The notes beneath the pieces were generated by a model. That model was not told the origin of the DNA. It did not search any database and saw nothing but the letters and a program-made list of their open reading frames with translations. This document shows, in pieces, positions 54,869-63,346 of a stretch of DNA of 64,000 nt (position 1 is the first letter of the stretch; each line of letters begins with the position of its first letter). The DNA comes from Methylotenera versatilis 301 (GTDB taxonomy: Bacteria; Pseudomonadota; Gammaproteobacteria; Burkholderiales; Methylophilaceae): assembly GCF_000093025.1 (NCBI RefSeq), contig NC_014207.1:62001-126000 (forward strand), read 5' to 3'. The position numbers and the translations under genes were made by a program.

Positions 54869-55936
54869 GTGAGTAATAAAAAATTGACGAATAAAAAATT
54901 AAAAGTTGGTATCGTTGGCGGCACTGGTTACACGGGCGTAGAACTGTTGCGCCTGTTGAGTATTCATCCCGGTGTTGAGTTAACTGCAATCACGTCGCGT
55001 GGTGACGCTGGCTTGCCTGTAGCTGACATGTTTCCGAGTTTACGTGGATATGTAAATTTGAAATTTACAGACCCAGCACAATCAAATTTAACTGAATGTG
55101 ATGTGGTGTTCTTTGCAACGCCGCATGGCGTGGCGATGAGTCAAGCGCAAGAGTTGTTAGATACGAATGTGAAGGTGATTGATCTAGCTGCAGATTTTCG
55201 TCTGCAAGATACGGCAGTTTTTGAAAAATGGTACAAAATGCCACATAGCTGTCCTAATGTCCTTAAAAAAGCAGTGTACGGAATCCCAGAACTGTATCGT
55301 GAGCAGATTAAATCTGCACAAGTGATAGGCAACCCTGGCTGCTACCCAACAACTGTATTATTAGGCTTGGCACCGTTATTAGAGCAAGGCTTGATTGATT
55401 TTACTGCGCCAATTATTGCTGACTCGAAATCTGGTGTTTCTGGCGCGGGTAGAAAAGCCGAAGTGGCGACTCTGTTTGCTGAATCTAGTGACAATATGAA
55501 GGCTTATGGTGTGAGTGGGCATAGGCATCACCCAGAAATTCACGCGCAGTTGATGCAATTGGCGGGTGAAAACGTGCAATTTATTTTTGTGCCGCACTTG
55601 ATACCGATGATACGCGGTATGCTTTCTACCATTTACGTTAAACTGTCAGCAAAAGCAAAAACACTGGATCTGCAATCCATGTTTGAGCAGCGTTATCAGC
55701 ACGAGCGTTTTGTCGATGTGTTGCCAGCAGGTGTATTGCCAGAAACGCGTTCAGTTCGTGGTTCGAATCAAATTCGCATTGCGCTGCACAAGCAAGATGA
55801 AGCTGGTTATTTGACGCTCATTGTGGTGCAGGATAATTTAGTGAAGGGCGCTGCTGGTCAGGCAGTTCAGAATATGAACATTATGTTTGATCTAGCTGAA
55901 AATACGGGCTTAGAAGTTGTGCCACTTTTACCATAA
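54869..55936 (+). CDS. argC: ArgC, N-acetyl-gamma-glutamyl-phosphate reductase
   Basis: A 355-residue NADP-dependent enzyme of arginine synthesis. The dinucleotide loop is [18 protein letters not shown], the catalytic cysteine lies in [16 protein letters not shown], and [11 protein letters not shown] and GHRHHPEI are conserved. The start is GTG at 54869 without a strong ribosome binding site; the first ~10 residues (SNKKLTNKK) are a basic leader. It begins the argC-DUF6776-bactofilin-erpA series found in betaproteobacteria. Confidence 0.96.
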   Translation: MSNKKLTNKKLKVGIVGGTGYTGVELLRLLSIHPGVELTAITSRGDAGLPVADMFPSLRGYVNLKFTDPAQSNLTECDVVFFATPHGVAMSQAQELLDTNVKVIDLAADFRLQDTAVFEKWYKMPHSCPNVLKKAVYGIPELYREQIKSAQVIGNPGCYPTTVLLGLAPLLEQGLIDFTAPIIADSKSGVSGAGRKAEVATLFAESSDNMKAYGVSGHRHHPEIHAQLMQLAGENVQFIFVPHLIPMIRGMLSTIYVKLSAKAKTLDLQSMFEQRYQHERFVDVLPAGVLPETRSVRGSNQIRIALHKQDEAGYLTLIVVQDNLVKGAAGQAVQNMNIMFDLAENTGLEVVPLLP

Positions 55937-55954
55937 GTGTCAGAATATTAGCCA

Positions 55955-56311
55955 ATGAAGCCTGTTAGAAGAAGAATTCGTCGACACTTTGGTTTAACTG
56001 CCAAGCAGGTGGCGGTGCGCTCGCAACGCCCTTGGTATTTCCAGTGGGTTGTGGCTGCGCTGTTTGTCGTTATAGGTTATGTTGCTGCCTATTGGCAGTT
56101 TACTGGCGGTGAAAATTTAACTGTAAAGTTAAATCAGGCTATACTTGAAAATCAAGCGTTTCAGACCAAGATTATACAAGTGGAGCAGCAAATTAAGATT
56201 GAGCAAGCCTCACAAAAGAATCTCAATGAAGAACTGAAGCTTGTGCATGATGAAAACATCAAACTTAAAGAAGATTTGTTGTTCTATAAAAATATGTTGG
56301 GTAAAAAGTAA
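55955..56311 (+). CDS. DUF6776-like membrane coiled-coil protein
   Basis: A 118-residue protein with a basic cytoplasmic N-terminus (KPVRRRIRRHFG), one membrane helix (about 30-50, WVVAALFVVIGYVAAYWQF) and a coiled coil (about 60-115) ending LKEDLLFYKNMLGKK. This fits the short form of an uncharacterised betaproteobacterial family found between argC and bactofilin genes. The coiled coil probably faces the periplasm. Its position suggests a role with the bactofilin, but nothing more can be said. Confidence 0.7.
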   Translation: MKPVRRRIRRHFGLTAKQVAVRSQRPWYFQWVVAALFVVIGYVAAYWQFTGGENLTVKLNQAILENQAFQTKIIQVEQQIKIEQASQKNLNEELKLVHDENIKLKEDLLFYKNMLGKK

Positions 56312-56369
56312 ACACCTAGTTAACTTAGCATGAGTAGCATCAAGCTATTGAATTAAAATAGGAAATAAA

Positions 56370-56762
56370 ATGTTTTTTAGAAAAAGCAATCGAATTCAAA
56401 ATAGCATAGATACGCTTATAGGTGCGGATACGCGCATAGAAGGCGATATTCATTTTTCTGGCGGTTTGCGTGTTGATGGAACGATTCGCGGTAAGGTAAG
56501 TGAACCAATTGCAAGTCCGAGTACACTAATACTCAGCGAGCATGGCAGTATTGAAGGTGCGGTAAGCGCATCTAAAATTGTAATTAATGGCAAAGTGACA
56601 GGCCCAGTAAGAGCCGGTCAGTTTATAGAGCTGCAGCCTAAAGCGCATATTACTGGTGACGTTTACTATAAATCCTTAGAAATGCATACAGGCGCGGTGA
56701 TTGAAGGCAGATTGGTGTATTTAGGTGAGAGTGCACAAGAGCAAGACGTCAGCGCGAATTAA
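56370..56762 (+). CDS. Bactofilin
   Basis: A 130-residue polymer-forming cytoskeletal protein. The central bactofilin beta-helix (about 15-115) has the repeated pattern IDTLIGADTRIEGDIHFSGGLRVDGTIRGKV (landmark region) followed by HGSIEGAVSASKIVINGKV. Bactofilins form filaments at the membrane and localise wall- or polysaccharide-related enzymes. It lies 58 bases after the coiled-coil membrane protein and upstream of erpA. Confidence 0.93.
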   Translation: MFFRKSNRIQNSIDTLIGADTRIEGDIHFSGGLRVDGTIRGKVSEPIASPSTLILSEHGSIEGAVSASKIVINGKVTGPVRAGQFIELQPKAHITGDVYYKSLEMHTGAVIEGRLVYLGESAQEQDVSAN

Positions 56763-56839
56763 GATTGATTTTAAATATTGATTGACCTTGCTACCACACA
56801 GTAGCACAATGATTTTATTAAGAAATTTAGGAGTACGTA

Positions 56840-57214
56840 ATGAACACAGTAACTGATGTACAAAATTTAGATTTGGGTGAAATGCCAGCACCATTGGTGT
56901 TTACTGACAATGCGGCGAAAAAAGTGAAAGAGCTGATTGAAGAAGAAGGCTCTCCTGACCTTAAACTGCGCGTATTTGTGAGTGGTGGTGGCTGTTCAGG
57001 CTTCCAATACGGATTTACTTTTGAAGAAGAAGTGAATGACGATGACACACAGGTGCAAAAAGACACGGTGACCTTATTGATTGATCCAATGAGCTTGCAA
57101 TACTTGATGGGTGCTGAAATTGACTATCAAGATAGCTTACAAGGTTCACAGTTTGTGATTCGTAACCCACAAGCGACGACGACTTGCGGTTGCGGCTCAT
57201 CATTCTCAGTTTAA
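56840..57214 (+). CDS. erpA: ErpA, iron-sulphur cluster insertion protein
   Basis: A 124-residue A-type carrier that delivers 4Fe-4S clusters to target enzymes. The three cluster cysteines are present: [11 protein letters not shown] and the C-terminal TTCGCGSSF pair. [19 protein letters not shown] and [11 protein letters not shown] place it with ErpA rather than IscA. It is the last gene before a bidirectional terminator. GGAG lies about eight bases before the ATG. Confidence 0.95.
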   Translation: MNTVTDVQNLDLGEMPAPLVFTDNAAKKVKELIEEEGSPDLKLRVFVSGGGCSGFQYGFTFEEEVNDDDTQVQKDTVTLLIDPMSLQYLMGAEIDYQDSLQGSQFVIRNPQATTTCGCGSSFSV

Positions 57215-57235
57215 TAATGAGTTGTACTCGTTAAT

Positions 57236-57265
57236 AAAAAAGCCAAGCTGATGCTTGGCTTTTTT
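57236..57265. terminator. Bidirectional terminator between erpA and the metal cluster
   Basis: Arms AAAAAAGCCAAGC and GCTTGGCTTTTTT enclose a TGAT loop, with a T-run on each strand. It ends erpA on the plus strand and the MerT-like gene on the minus strand. Confidence 0.93.
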
Positions 57266-57284
57266 ATTGCCATAATAGACCTAT

Positions 57285-57686
57285 TTAAAACAGCAGCGGC
57301 GCAATAAAAGCAAAGAATCCGCCTACTAAAAATATCAACACAGAGAATAGATAAACTCTAAACGAAGCTTTACGCGTCGCTATACAAGTTGCGGCTAATG
57401 CTGGGTCAACTGGACAAGGTAAGCTCTTTGCTCGCCATTGCATGAAGCCAGAAACTAGTAACATCAAAGCGGCAAAGCTAAATACACCTAGCTTATGTTC
57501 AGAAAACCAAACAAGCTGCGGCACATTTGATACCAAAGTTGACATCGCCGCGCCAGCACCTATGCCGACTAATAAAGCCGGCAGTGCGCAGCATATTAGC
57601 GTACCGCCACTTGTAAATAGTGATAATACGGATGCTGCTTTAGTTTGTTTGAGGCTGGTCATTTCATCTGCGCTATACGCCGCCAT
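57285..57686 (-). CDS. MerT-like heavy-metal transport membrane protein
   Basis: A 133-residue inner-membrane protein with three hydrophobic segments (about 19-45, 68-85, 108-130). The first has a vicinal cysteine pair in LICCALPALLVG, and a second pair lies in the loop SLPCPVDPALAATC, both as in MerT-type metal importers. It lies directly after a MerP-like gene. No merR or merA is present, so mercury is not the only candidate; copper or another thiophilic metal is possible. Start at 57686; a nearby internal ATG would remove eight residues. Confidence 0.7.
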   Translation of the reverse strand: MAAYSADEMTSLKQTKAASVLSLFTSGGTLICCALPALLVGIGAGAAMSTLVSNVPQLVWFSEHKLGVFSFAALMLLVSGFMQWRAKSLPCPVDPALAATCIATRKASFRVYLFSVLIFLVGGFFAFIAPLLF

Positions 57687-58031
57687 TTACTTTGCCTCCT
57701 TTTCCGCAGCTTCGTAGCCAGCCTTAATATGTGCGATAGGGTGTTCAGTGATTTCAATAGAAGTCACTTCGTAGCCCGCATCTTTAATCAAATCTTTTAC
57801 TTTGTCGTTTGATAAAGTTTGGCCTTCTTTAAGCTCAACTGCTACAACACGTTGCTTCAAATTGACGTATACATCTTTAGTTTGCGATAGTGCGCGCATC
57901 TTTTTCTCAATCCCTTGCGCGCAGAACGCACATACCATGCCGTTTACATTGGCTTTAATGGTTTGTGTAGCAAAAGCGACATTGCTTAATAGCGTAGATA
58001 AAATGAGTGAAGTGAATAATAGTTTTTTCAT
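57687..58031 (-). CDS. Periplasmic heavy-metal-binding (HMA, MerP-like) protein
   Basis: A 114-residue exported protein with a signal peptide (MKKLLFTSLILSTLLSNVAFA) and one heavy-metal-associated domain (about 23-90) with the metal site GMVCAFCAQGIEKKM (CxxC). The ending DLIKDAGYEV is typical of this fold. A charged tail of about 20 residues follows. Its stop directly abuts the MerT-like gene, so it probably passes a captured metal ion to that transporter. The metal is unknown. Confidence 0.85.
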   Translation of the reverse strand: MKKLLFTSLILSTLLSNVAFATQTIKANVNGMVCAFCAQGIEKKMRALSQTKDVYVNLKQRVVAVELKEGQTLSNDKVKDLIKDAGYEVTSIEITEHPIAHIKAGYEAAEKEAK

Positions 58032-58064
58032 AATAAAAATCCTTAAATATTTGTCTTTAATGGT

Positions 58065-58736
58065 TTAAAAAATATACATAAAGTTAAAGCGTGGTTCACG
58101 TGAGTTATTTACTCCGGCCTCGACAAAGAAATTTTTGTTAATGAAACGCAACATTGGTGTGATTTCAATTTTGTCAGATAAGCCGTTCATATGACGGGCT
58201 TCCAAAATGAACCACGGCTGGGTTTTATCGTACTCAGTCTCATAAAATGAAAAGCCAGCACGTACTGCGCTGTAATCATGGTTAATGTCAGATGCACGAT
58301 AGAAGCGATGCGTTGCAGCAAAGTAAACGCGCGTGGTTTCATAATCAAACTGCGCCCCAGGTGTTACCATTATTTTGTCAAAACTCAGGTCGTTGCCTGC
58401 CCGCTTGTCTTCACCTTGTAGCATGCCTAGCCCACCCATGAACCATAGATTGGCTTGAGCGTGCGGCATATTCCAGCGATTGAGCAAGCGCGTGTAAGTG
58501 ACCTCTTCTAAAGTGCGCGTTTTGGATTTGTCATCAGCGCGCATATAGGTCGCGCTTACACCAAAGGCATCGCGTGGTGTAATGGCGTAGTTGATAAACG
58601 TTTCACGCCAGTTATTGTTGAAATCACCCATGGTCATGGCTGATCCACTAAATCCCATAGGCCCAGCAGTGGCGTATTGATGACTCAATAATAACGCAAA
58701 GCAGGGCATTATTATGCTTAATGGTTTAATAAACAT
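58065..58736 (-). CDS. Predicted outer-membrane beta-barrel protein of the metal cluster
   Basis: A 223-residue exported protein with a signal peptide (to about residue 24, HQYATA) and a series of amphipathic, aromatic-rich strands (FINYAITPRDAFGVSATYMRA, VYFAATHRFYRASD, FVEAGVNNSREPRFNFMYIF). It ends in phenylalanine, as barrel proteins do. I recognise no named family. It lies 33 bases before the MerP-like gene on the same strand, so it may provide an outer-membrane step or sensor for the same metal. That role is inference. Confidence 0.6.
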   Translation of the reverse strand: MFIKPLSIIMPCFALLLSHQYATAGPMGFSGSAMTMGDFNNNWRETFINYAITPRDAFGVSATYMRADDKSKTRTLEEVTYTRLLNRWNMPHAQANLWFMGGLGMLQGEDKRAGNDLSFDKIMVTPGAQFDYETTRVYFAATHRFYRASDINHDYSAVRAGFSFYETEYDKTQPWFILEARHMNGLSDKIEITPMLRFINKNFFVEAGVNNSREPRFNFMYIF

Positions 58737-58806
58737 GGTGATCCTTTCTTTCCGAATAGCTAAATAGTTGCGCCTGTTTGAATGTACAGGCGTGACAAGG
58801 CTTAAT

Positions 58807-59208
58807 CTAAGAAAGGCGTATGGGTGGGCGTTGCAGGTTAGGAAGTGTGATTGAAGTGTAAGATTGGTAAGCCGAGCTAAACGTTTGTGCTGAAGTTTCT
58901 AAAGCTTCAGATTTCAAATGGCTAGGTAATGCCGCCATTGCACACATACTGGCGCAATGAGCGCAGTTGGCCTTGCAGGCATCTTTGTATTTTTTGCTAT
59001 TGGTGCTATCACTATCATGTTTTTGATTGATGTTATTCGAAGCCGTGCTATTCATATGTTCATGACACGGCATCATTTGCGATTTTTCACTGACTTTATC
59101 CATATACATCATGCTATTACAGATAAGCATGTTTGCTGCAGCGATGCTTTGTAGTGGCATTAAAACCAGTAGCAGGTAAATGGTAATATGTGAAAAACGT
59201 TTAAACAT
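58807..59208 (-). CDS. Exported Cys/Met/His-rich small protein
   Basis: A 133-residue exported protein with a signal peptide (about 1-23, LLLVLMPLQSIAA). It has a Met/His/Cys-rich middle (ICNSMMYMDKV, MMPCHEHMN) and a cluster of cysteines CKANCAHCASMCAM, both suited to Cu(I) or similar ions. The C-terminus is Ser/Thr-rich and ends in PPIRLS. It resembles the small secreted copper-cluster proteins of the DUF2946/CopL kind only loosely. First gene of the minus-strand metal cluster. No clear ribosome binding site precedes the ATG at 59208. Confidence 0.6.
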   Translation of the reverse strand: MFKRFSHITIYLLLVLMPLQSIAAANMLICNSMMYMDKVSEKSQMMPCHEHMNSTASNNINQKHDSDSTNSKKYKDACKANCAHCASMCAMAALPSHLKSEALETSAQTFSSAYQSYTSITLPNLQRPPIRLS

Positions 59209-59251
59209 GGAGTTTAGGATTGTTGAAGTAAATTAAAGGTTCAATTTATTT

Positions 59252-59275
59252 TAGGCATGGCAATTGCCATGCCTA
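59252..59275. promoter_or_regulatory. 24-base perfect palindrome between gltA and the metal cluster
   Basis: TAGGCATGGCAA is followed directly by its exact reverse complement TTGCCATGCCTA. It lies nine bases after the gltA stop and 43 bases before the metal cluster's first ATG on the same strand. As RNA it could form a stem with a tetraloop and end gltA, but no T-run follows on the minus strand. It is equally well placed as an operator for the metal genes. Confidence 0.5.
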
Positions 59276-59283
59276 GGTGTGGC

Positions 59284-60579
59284 TTAACGTCTGTCCATTG
59301 GTACTAAATCTCTACGTAAATTACCTTTGTAGAGTTGACGAGGTCTGCCTATTTTATGCTCCTCATCTGAAATCATTTCAGACCACTGCGCAATCCAGCC
59401 TGCGGTTCTGGCGAGTGCAAAAATAGCGGTAAACATCGAATTAGGAATGCCCATTGCGCGCATGACGATGCCGCTATAGAAGTCTACATTTGGATAAAGT
59501 TTGCGTGAAACGAAGTATTCGTCTTCAAGTGCAATTTTTTCAAGCTCCATAGCCAATTTAAACATAGGATCGTCGTGGAGTCCCAACTCATCCAGCACTT
59601 CATGGCAAGTGGTACGCATAATTTTCGCGCGTGGATCCATATTGCGATAAACGCGATGCCCAAAGCCCATTAGGCGGAAGGTGTCAGTTTTGTCTTTTGC
59701 GCGTTTAATGAATTCGCCTATGCGCGAAACATCGCCAATTTCTTCTAACATTTTGAGTGTGGCTTCGTTGGCGCCCCCATGAGCAGGGCCCCATAGCGAG
59801 GCAATGCCAGCAGAAATGCAGGCGAATGGATTGGCGCCGCTAGAGCCAACTAACCTCACTGTTGAGGTCGATGCGTTTTGTTCATGATCAGCATGTAAAA
59901 TCAAAATACGCTCGAAAGCTTTCGCTAGTACTGGATTTGGCACATAGGTTTCGCAAGGCGTGGCAAACATCATATGCATGAAGTTTTCAGCATAGTTAAG
60001 ATGATTTTGCGGGTACATAAATGGCTGACCCAAGTTGTATTTATAGCTCCAAGCCGCAATCGTTGGCACTTTTGCTAATAAGCGATGCGCAGAAATCTCG
60101 CGGTGTTTCGCGTCACGAATATCCATCGCGTCAAAATAGAAAGCTGAGAGTGAGCCTACAACACCAACCATGACTGCCATTGGGTGAGCGTCACGTCTGA
60201 AGCCGCGGAAGATATTACTTAACTGATCATGCAGCATAGTGCTGCCACTGATTGTGTCAGTAAACTCCTTTGTTTGGGTGGCATTTGGTAACTCACCATG
60301 CAGCAACAGGTATGAAACTTCCATGAAATTACAGTGTTCGGCTAATTGCTCAATCGGATAGCCGCGATAGTAAAGCAGACCTTCTTCGCCATCAATAAAA
60401 GTAATATTAGAGTTACAGGCGGCGGTAGACAAAAAGCCAGGGTCGTAAGTGAATACCCCGTGTTTGCCTAGGCTGCGAATATCAATGACATCGTTGCCAA
60501 GGGTGCTAGTCAGAATCGGCAGTTCTATAGGGGTTGCACCGTTATCAAACGTAAGGGTGGCTTTTGTTGCTTTGGTCAT
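59284..60579 (-). CDS. gltA: GltA, citrate synthase (type II)
   Basis: A 431-residue enzyme that condenses acetyl-CoA and oxaloacetate. Active-site residues are visible in [49 protein letters not shown] (His) and [11 protein letters not shown] (Asp). The N-terminal beta region ([16 protein letters not shown]) marks the Gram-negative hexameric, NADH-sensitive type. Length is close to E. coli GltA (427). In many methylotrophs the citric acid cycle is incomplete, but citrate synthase is kept for biosynthesis; that point is general knowledge. Confidence 0.97.
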   Translation of the reverse strand: MTKATKATLTFDNGATPIELPILTSTLGNDVIDIRSLGKHGVFTYDPGFLSTAACNSNITFIDGEEGLLYYRGYPIEQLAEHCNFMEVSYLLLHGELPNATQTKEFTDTISGSTMLHDQLSNIFRGFRRDAHPMAVMVGVVGSLSAFYFDAMDIRDAKHREISAHRLLAKVPTIAAWSYKYNLGQPFMYPQNHLNYAENFMHMMFATPCETYVPNPVLAKAFERILILHADHEQNASTSTVRLVGSSGANPFACISAGIASLWGPAHGGANEATLKMLEEIGDVSRIGEFIKRAKDKTDTFRLMGFGHRVYRNMDPRAKIMRTTCHEVLDELGLHDDPMFKLAMELEKIALEDEYFVSRKLYPNVDFYSGIVMRAMGIPNSMFTAIFALARTAGWIAQWSEMISDEEHKIGRPRQLYKGNLRRDLVPMDRR

Positions 60580-60704
60580 GTTGGCGCGCCTTGTAGGTTA
60601 GTCTAGAGTTAAATTAATTATACTTTATAGATATGCATAATTGCTTAATCAAACGTAGCTAAATCACAAGAAGATGAGCTGAAGTTAAATCTTAGTCGCT
60701 AACG

Positions 60705-61805
60705 TCAGCGTTGATAGATAGCACCCAAGATCCGCGCGCCTTTCGCGCCAGTGACTTCTGGCAAGCTGGCTGTTTGTTGTTTCAGGCATAGTTCAGCCAA
60801 CCATGCGAAGGCGATTGCCTCTACCCAATCCACGCCGATGCCAAGTTGATCGGTAGTTTCAATTTTTACATCGCCCAATAGGCCTTGTAATTGCTTTATC
60901 AGCAAGGCATTATGTGCACCGCCGCCGCATAGATAGACTTCATCAACACCCCTACAGTGTTCTAGAAGTGCGTTACGAATAGTGTGTGCGGTGAGTGAAA
61001 CTAAAGTAAGCGCAACATCTTCAGGCGCGTAATCGCGACCAGCCAAGTGCTCTGCCAGCCATGCATCATTAAATAAGTCACGCCCAGTACTTTTAGGTGG
61101 CATTAAGGCAAAGTAGGGTTCTGCGAGCATGGCTGATAATAATGGCGGAATGAGTTGCCCAGTGCTAGCCCATGCGCCATTGGCATCATAATTTAAGTTT
61201 TTATGTTGTTTAATCCATGCATCAAGCAGCATATTGCCTGGACCAGAATCAAAGCCGATTAAATCGCTGCTGCTGGCAAGGTAGGTGATGTTGGCAATAC
61301 CACCGATATTGATAACCGCGCGATTGAGTTGAGGGTGGGAAAATATTGCTTGATGAAAAGCGGGCACTAGAGGCGCGCCTTGGCCGCCAGCCGCAATGTC
61401 TCGGCTTCTAAAGTCACTTATCACAGTAATACCTGTGAGTTCCGCTAGTAGTGCAGGATTGCCAATTTGTAAGGTAAAACCGAGCTCAGGTCTGTGCCGT
61501 ATGGTTTGACCATGACAGCCAATTGCGGAAATTTCATTTGGGGATAATGTTGTGATGGCTAGCAATTGATTAACTGCATCGGCGTATAACCTAGCTAATG
61601 TATTCGCCATTAGCGCTGTAGTTTCTAGCTCGTTTTCGGTTGGGTGTTGTAGCGCTAAAATTTGTGCGCGAAGTTCAGGCGGGTATGCTAAGAAGTGTGT
61701 TTGCCGTACATTGGGCTTGTGTGTACTTTGAAATTCGACTAGTGCAGCATCTACTCCATCAAGGCTGGTGCCAGACATCAGCCCAATGAATAGTGCGCCA
61801 GCCAT
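60705..61805 (-). CDS. anmK: AnmK, anhydro-N-acetylmuramic acid kinase
   Basis: A 366-residue kinase that opens and phosphorylates 1,6-anhydro-MurNAc during peptidoglycan recycling. FIGLMSGTSLDGVDAALVEF, the phosphate-2 loop AVINIGGIANITYL, GFDSGPGNMLLDAW and EVYLCGGGAHNALL are diagnostic. It follows the M23 endopeptidase gene by 29 bases on the same strand, a logical pairing of wall cleavage and turnover product recovery. Confidence 0.95.
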   Translation of the reverse strand: MAGALFIGLMSGTSLDGVDAALVEFQSTHKPNVRQTHFLAYPPELRAQILALQHPTENELETTALMANTLARLYADAVNQLLAITTLSPNEISAIGCHGQTIRHRPELGFTLQIGNPALLAELTGITVISDFRSRDIAAGGQGAPLVPAFHQAIFSHPQLNRAVINIGGIANITYLASSSDLIGFDSGPGNMLLDAWIKQHKNLNYDANGAWASTGQLIPPLLSAMLAEPYFALMPPKSTGRDLFNDAWLAEHLAGRDYAPEDVALTLVSLTAHTIRNALLEHCRGVDEVYLCGGGAHNALLIKQLQGLLGDVKIETTDQLGIGVDWVEAIAFAWLAELCLKQQTASLPEVTGAKGARILGAIYQR

Positions 61806-61834
61806 GATATTTAGAGTGAGTTGCTAAAGCTTGG

Positions 61835-63229
61835 TTATTCTAATGCGGCAATATTGCTGTTTCCAAGCAAATCTATTTGCGCAGTTAATTCACGGCTAAT
61901 TGCGTCAAATGCCACTTTGTTCTGACCAGTAATCGGGTCAGCTTTAGGTAAAGCCACTGTCATAGGGTCTCTATGTTCACCATTCACCATAAACTCATAA
62001 TGTAAATGCGGACCTGTAGCTAAACCTGTCATACCTACAAAGCCAATTACCTCACCCTGTGCAACTTTTTCGCCTCTATGCAAGCCATCAGCAAAGCGTG
62101 ATAGGTGGCCGTATACCGTACTGACGCCATTCTCATGCTTAAGAACAATCACATTGCCGTAACCGCCTTTTTGACCAACAAAATCAACAACCGCATCGCC
62201 AGAGGCTTTAACACGTGTGCCTGTAGGCGCAGCTAAATCAACGCCTTGGTGCGCTTTAATGCGTTGCAAGATTGGGTGGAAACGACCAGTGCTGAAGCTA
62301 GAACTGACACGTGTAAACTCTAAGGGTGAGCGTAAAAATGATTTATGCAGACTTTTGCCATCGGGTGTGTAGTATTGCATTTCACCTGTCGCATCGCGAT
62401 AACCAATGGCTTGGTAAGTCTTGCCATTGTTCACAAATTCAGCGGCTAGCACATCACCTGTTTTTACCAGTTCACCTTCATCGTAGCTACCTTCGTAAAT
62501 CACGTTGAAGTGGTCGCCACGACGTAAATCTGTATTAAAGTCAATTTGGCTTTCAAACATTTCAGCAACCTGTATGGCAACGTCATCAGGGATGTTGGCG
62601 TCATCAGTCGCACCAAACAAAGAACTTTTGATTTTTGCTGATTTTAAAATCGGGCGAATTTCTAGCTTGTGGGTGACTTTGCTGGCGGTATAGCCAGAAG
62701 GTATTTGCTCAATATTAATGAACTGATCAGTATCTAATTGATACTCTAGTGAAATTAAATTGCCATCACCATCTGTCTGCGCTTCCATATTATGGCTAGG
62801 TTTTAATGCGGAAGTAATCTCGCTAGCAACGGCATCGCTACGTATAAAGTTAATCGCATCACGGTTATGAACATTTAGGCGAGACAATACATTGTTCAAC
62901 GTATCATCCCGGCGTACATGATCTTTATACCAAAAATGTTGTTCAGCAACATTTGTTTGAGTATTCGCCGCACTAGGCAATGCAATCTCTTCAACCACGG
63001 TAGCCGTTGCAATAGTGCCTGTCAATGTCTGTGGTGCAATACCAAAAGCAGCGTAAATACCAAATAAAGGTAAGCAAGAAATAGCTAAAATCCAGCGCAA
63101 TTTAAGCTTGCGCTCAGCTTTATCGGCGATTTGCGCTAAAATAGCGCTTTGCTCATAAGCTGGTGTTAAATTCTGTTTAGTTGAACTATCAAATTCAACG
63201 TTGTGTTGACTAGGCTCGTTAATATCCAC
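61835..63229 (-). CDS. M23 (LytM) family peptidoglycan endopeptidase
   Basis: A 464-residue membrane-anchored wall hydrolase. A cytoplasmic start (about 1-40) is followed by one membrane helix (about 44-64), an OapA/LysM-like region (about 100-200: HVRRDDTLNNVLSRLNVHNRDA), a middle domain and the M23 peptidase domain (about 325-425). The zinc ligands lie in KAHQGVDLAAPTGT and HLHYEF, with STVYGHLSRF between. This is the layout of MepM-type D,D-endopeptidases. It lies divergent from tyrS and upstream of anmK, as in many betaproteobacteria. Confidence 0.93.
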   Translation of the reverse strand: MDINEPSQHNVEFDSSTKQNLTPAYEQSAILAQIADKAERKLKLRWILAISCLPLFGIYAAFGIAPQTLTGTIATATVVEEIALPSAANTQTNVAEQHFWYKDHVRRDDTLNNVLSRLNVHNRDAINFIRSDAVASEITSALKPSHNMEAQTDGDGNLISLEYQLDTDQFINIEQIPSGYTASKVTHKLEIRPILKSAKIKSSLFGATDDANIPDDVAIQVAEMFESQIDFNTDLRRGDHFNVIYEGSYDEGELVKTGDVLAAEFVNNGKTYQAIGYRDATGEMQYYTPDGKSLHKSFLRSPLEFTRVSSSFSTGRFHPILQRIKAHQGVDLAAPTGTRVKASGDAVVDFVGQKGGYGNVIVLKHENGVSTVYGHLSRFADGLHRGEKVAQGEVIGFVGMTGLATGPHLHYEFMVNGEHRDPMTVALPKADPITGQNKVAFDAISRELTAQIDLLGNSNIAALE

Positions 63230-63346
63230 GGGCTGACCTCTAAAAGAGTTGATACGGTTTTGGATAATAACAGAAAACTCAATTAGAACAAGTAAATGAA
63301 CTGTAAATGTTAATCGCTTACAGTAAAGATTAAGGATGTAAATTAA

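Noticed and set aside
55755-55790. GGTTCGAATC resembling a tRNA T-arm
   Set aside because: It lies inside argC in frame, with no cloverleaf around it. No tRNA or rRNA gene was recognised in the window.
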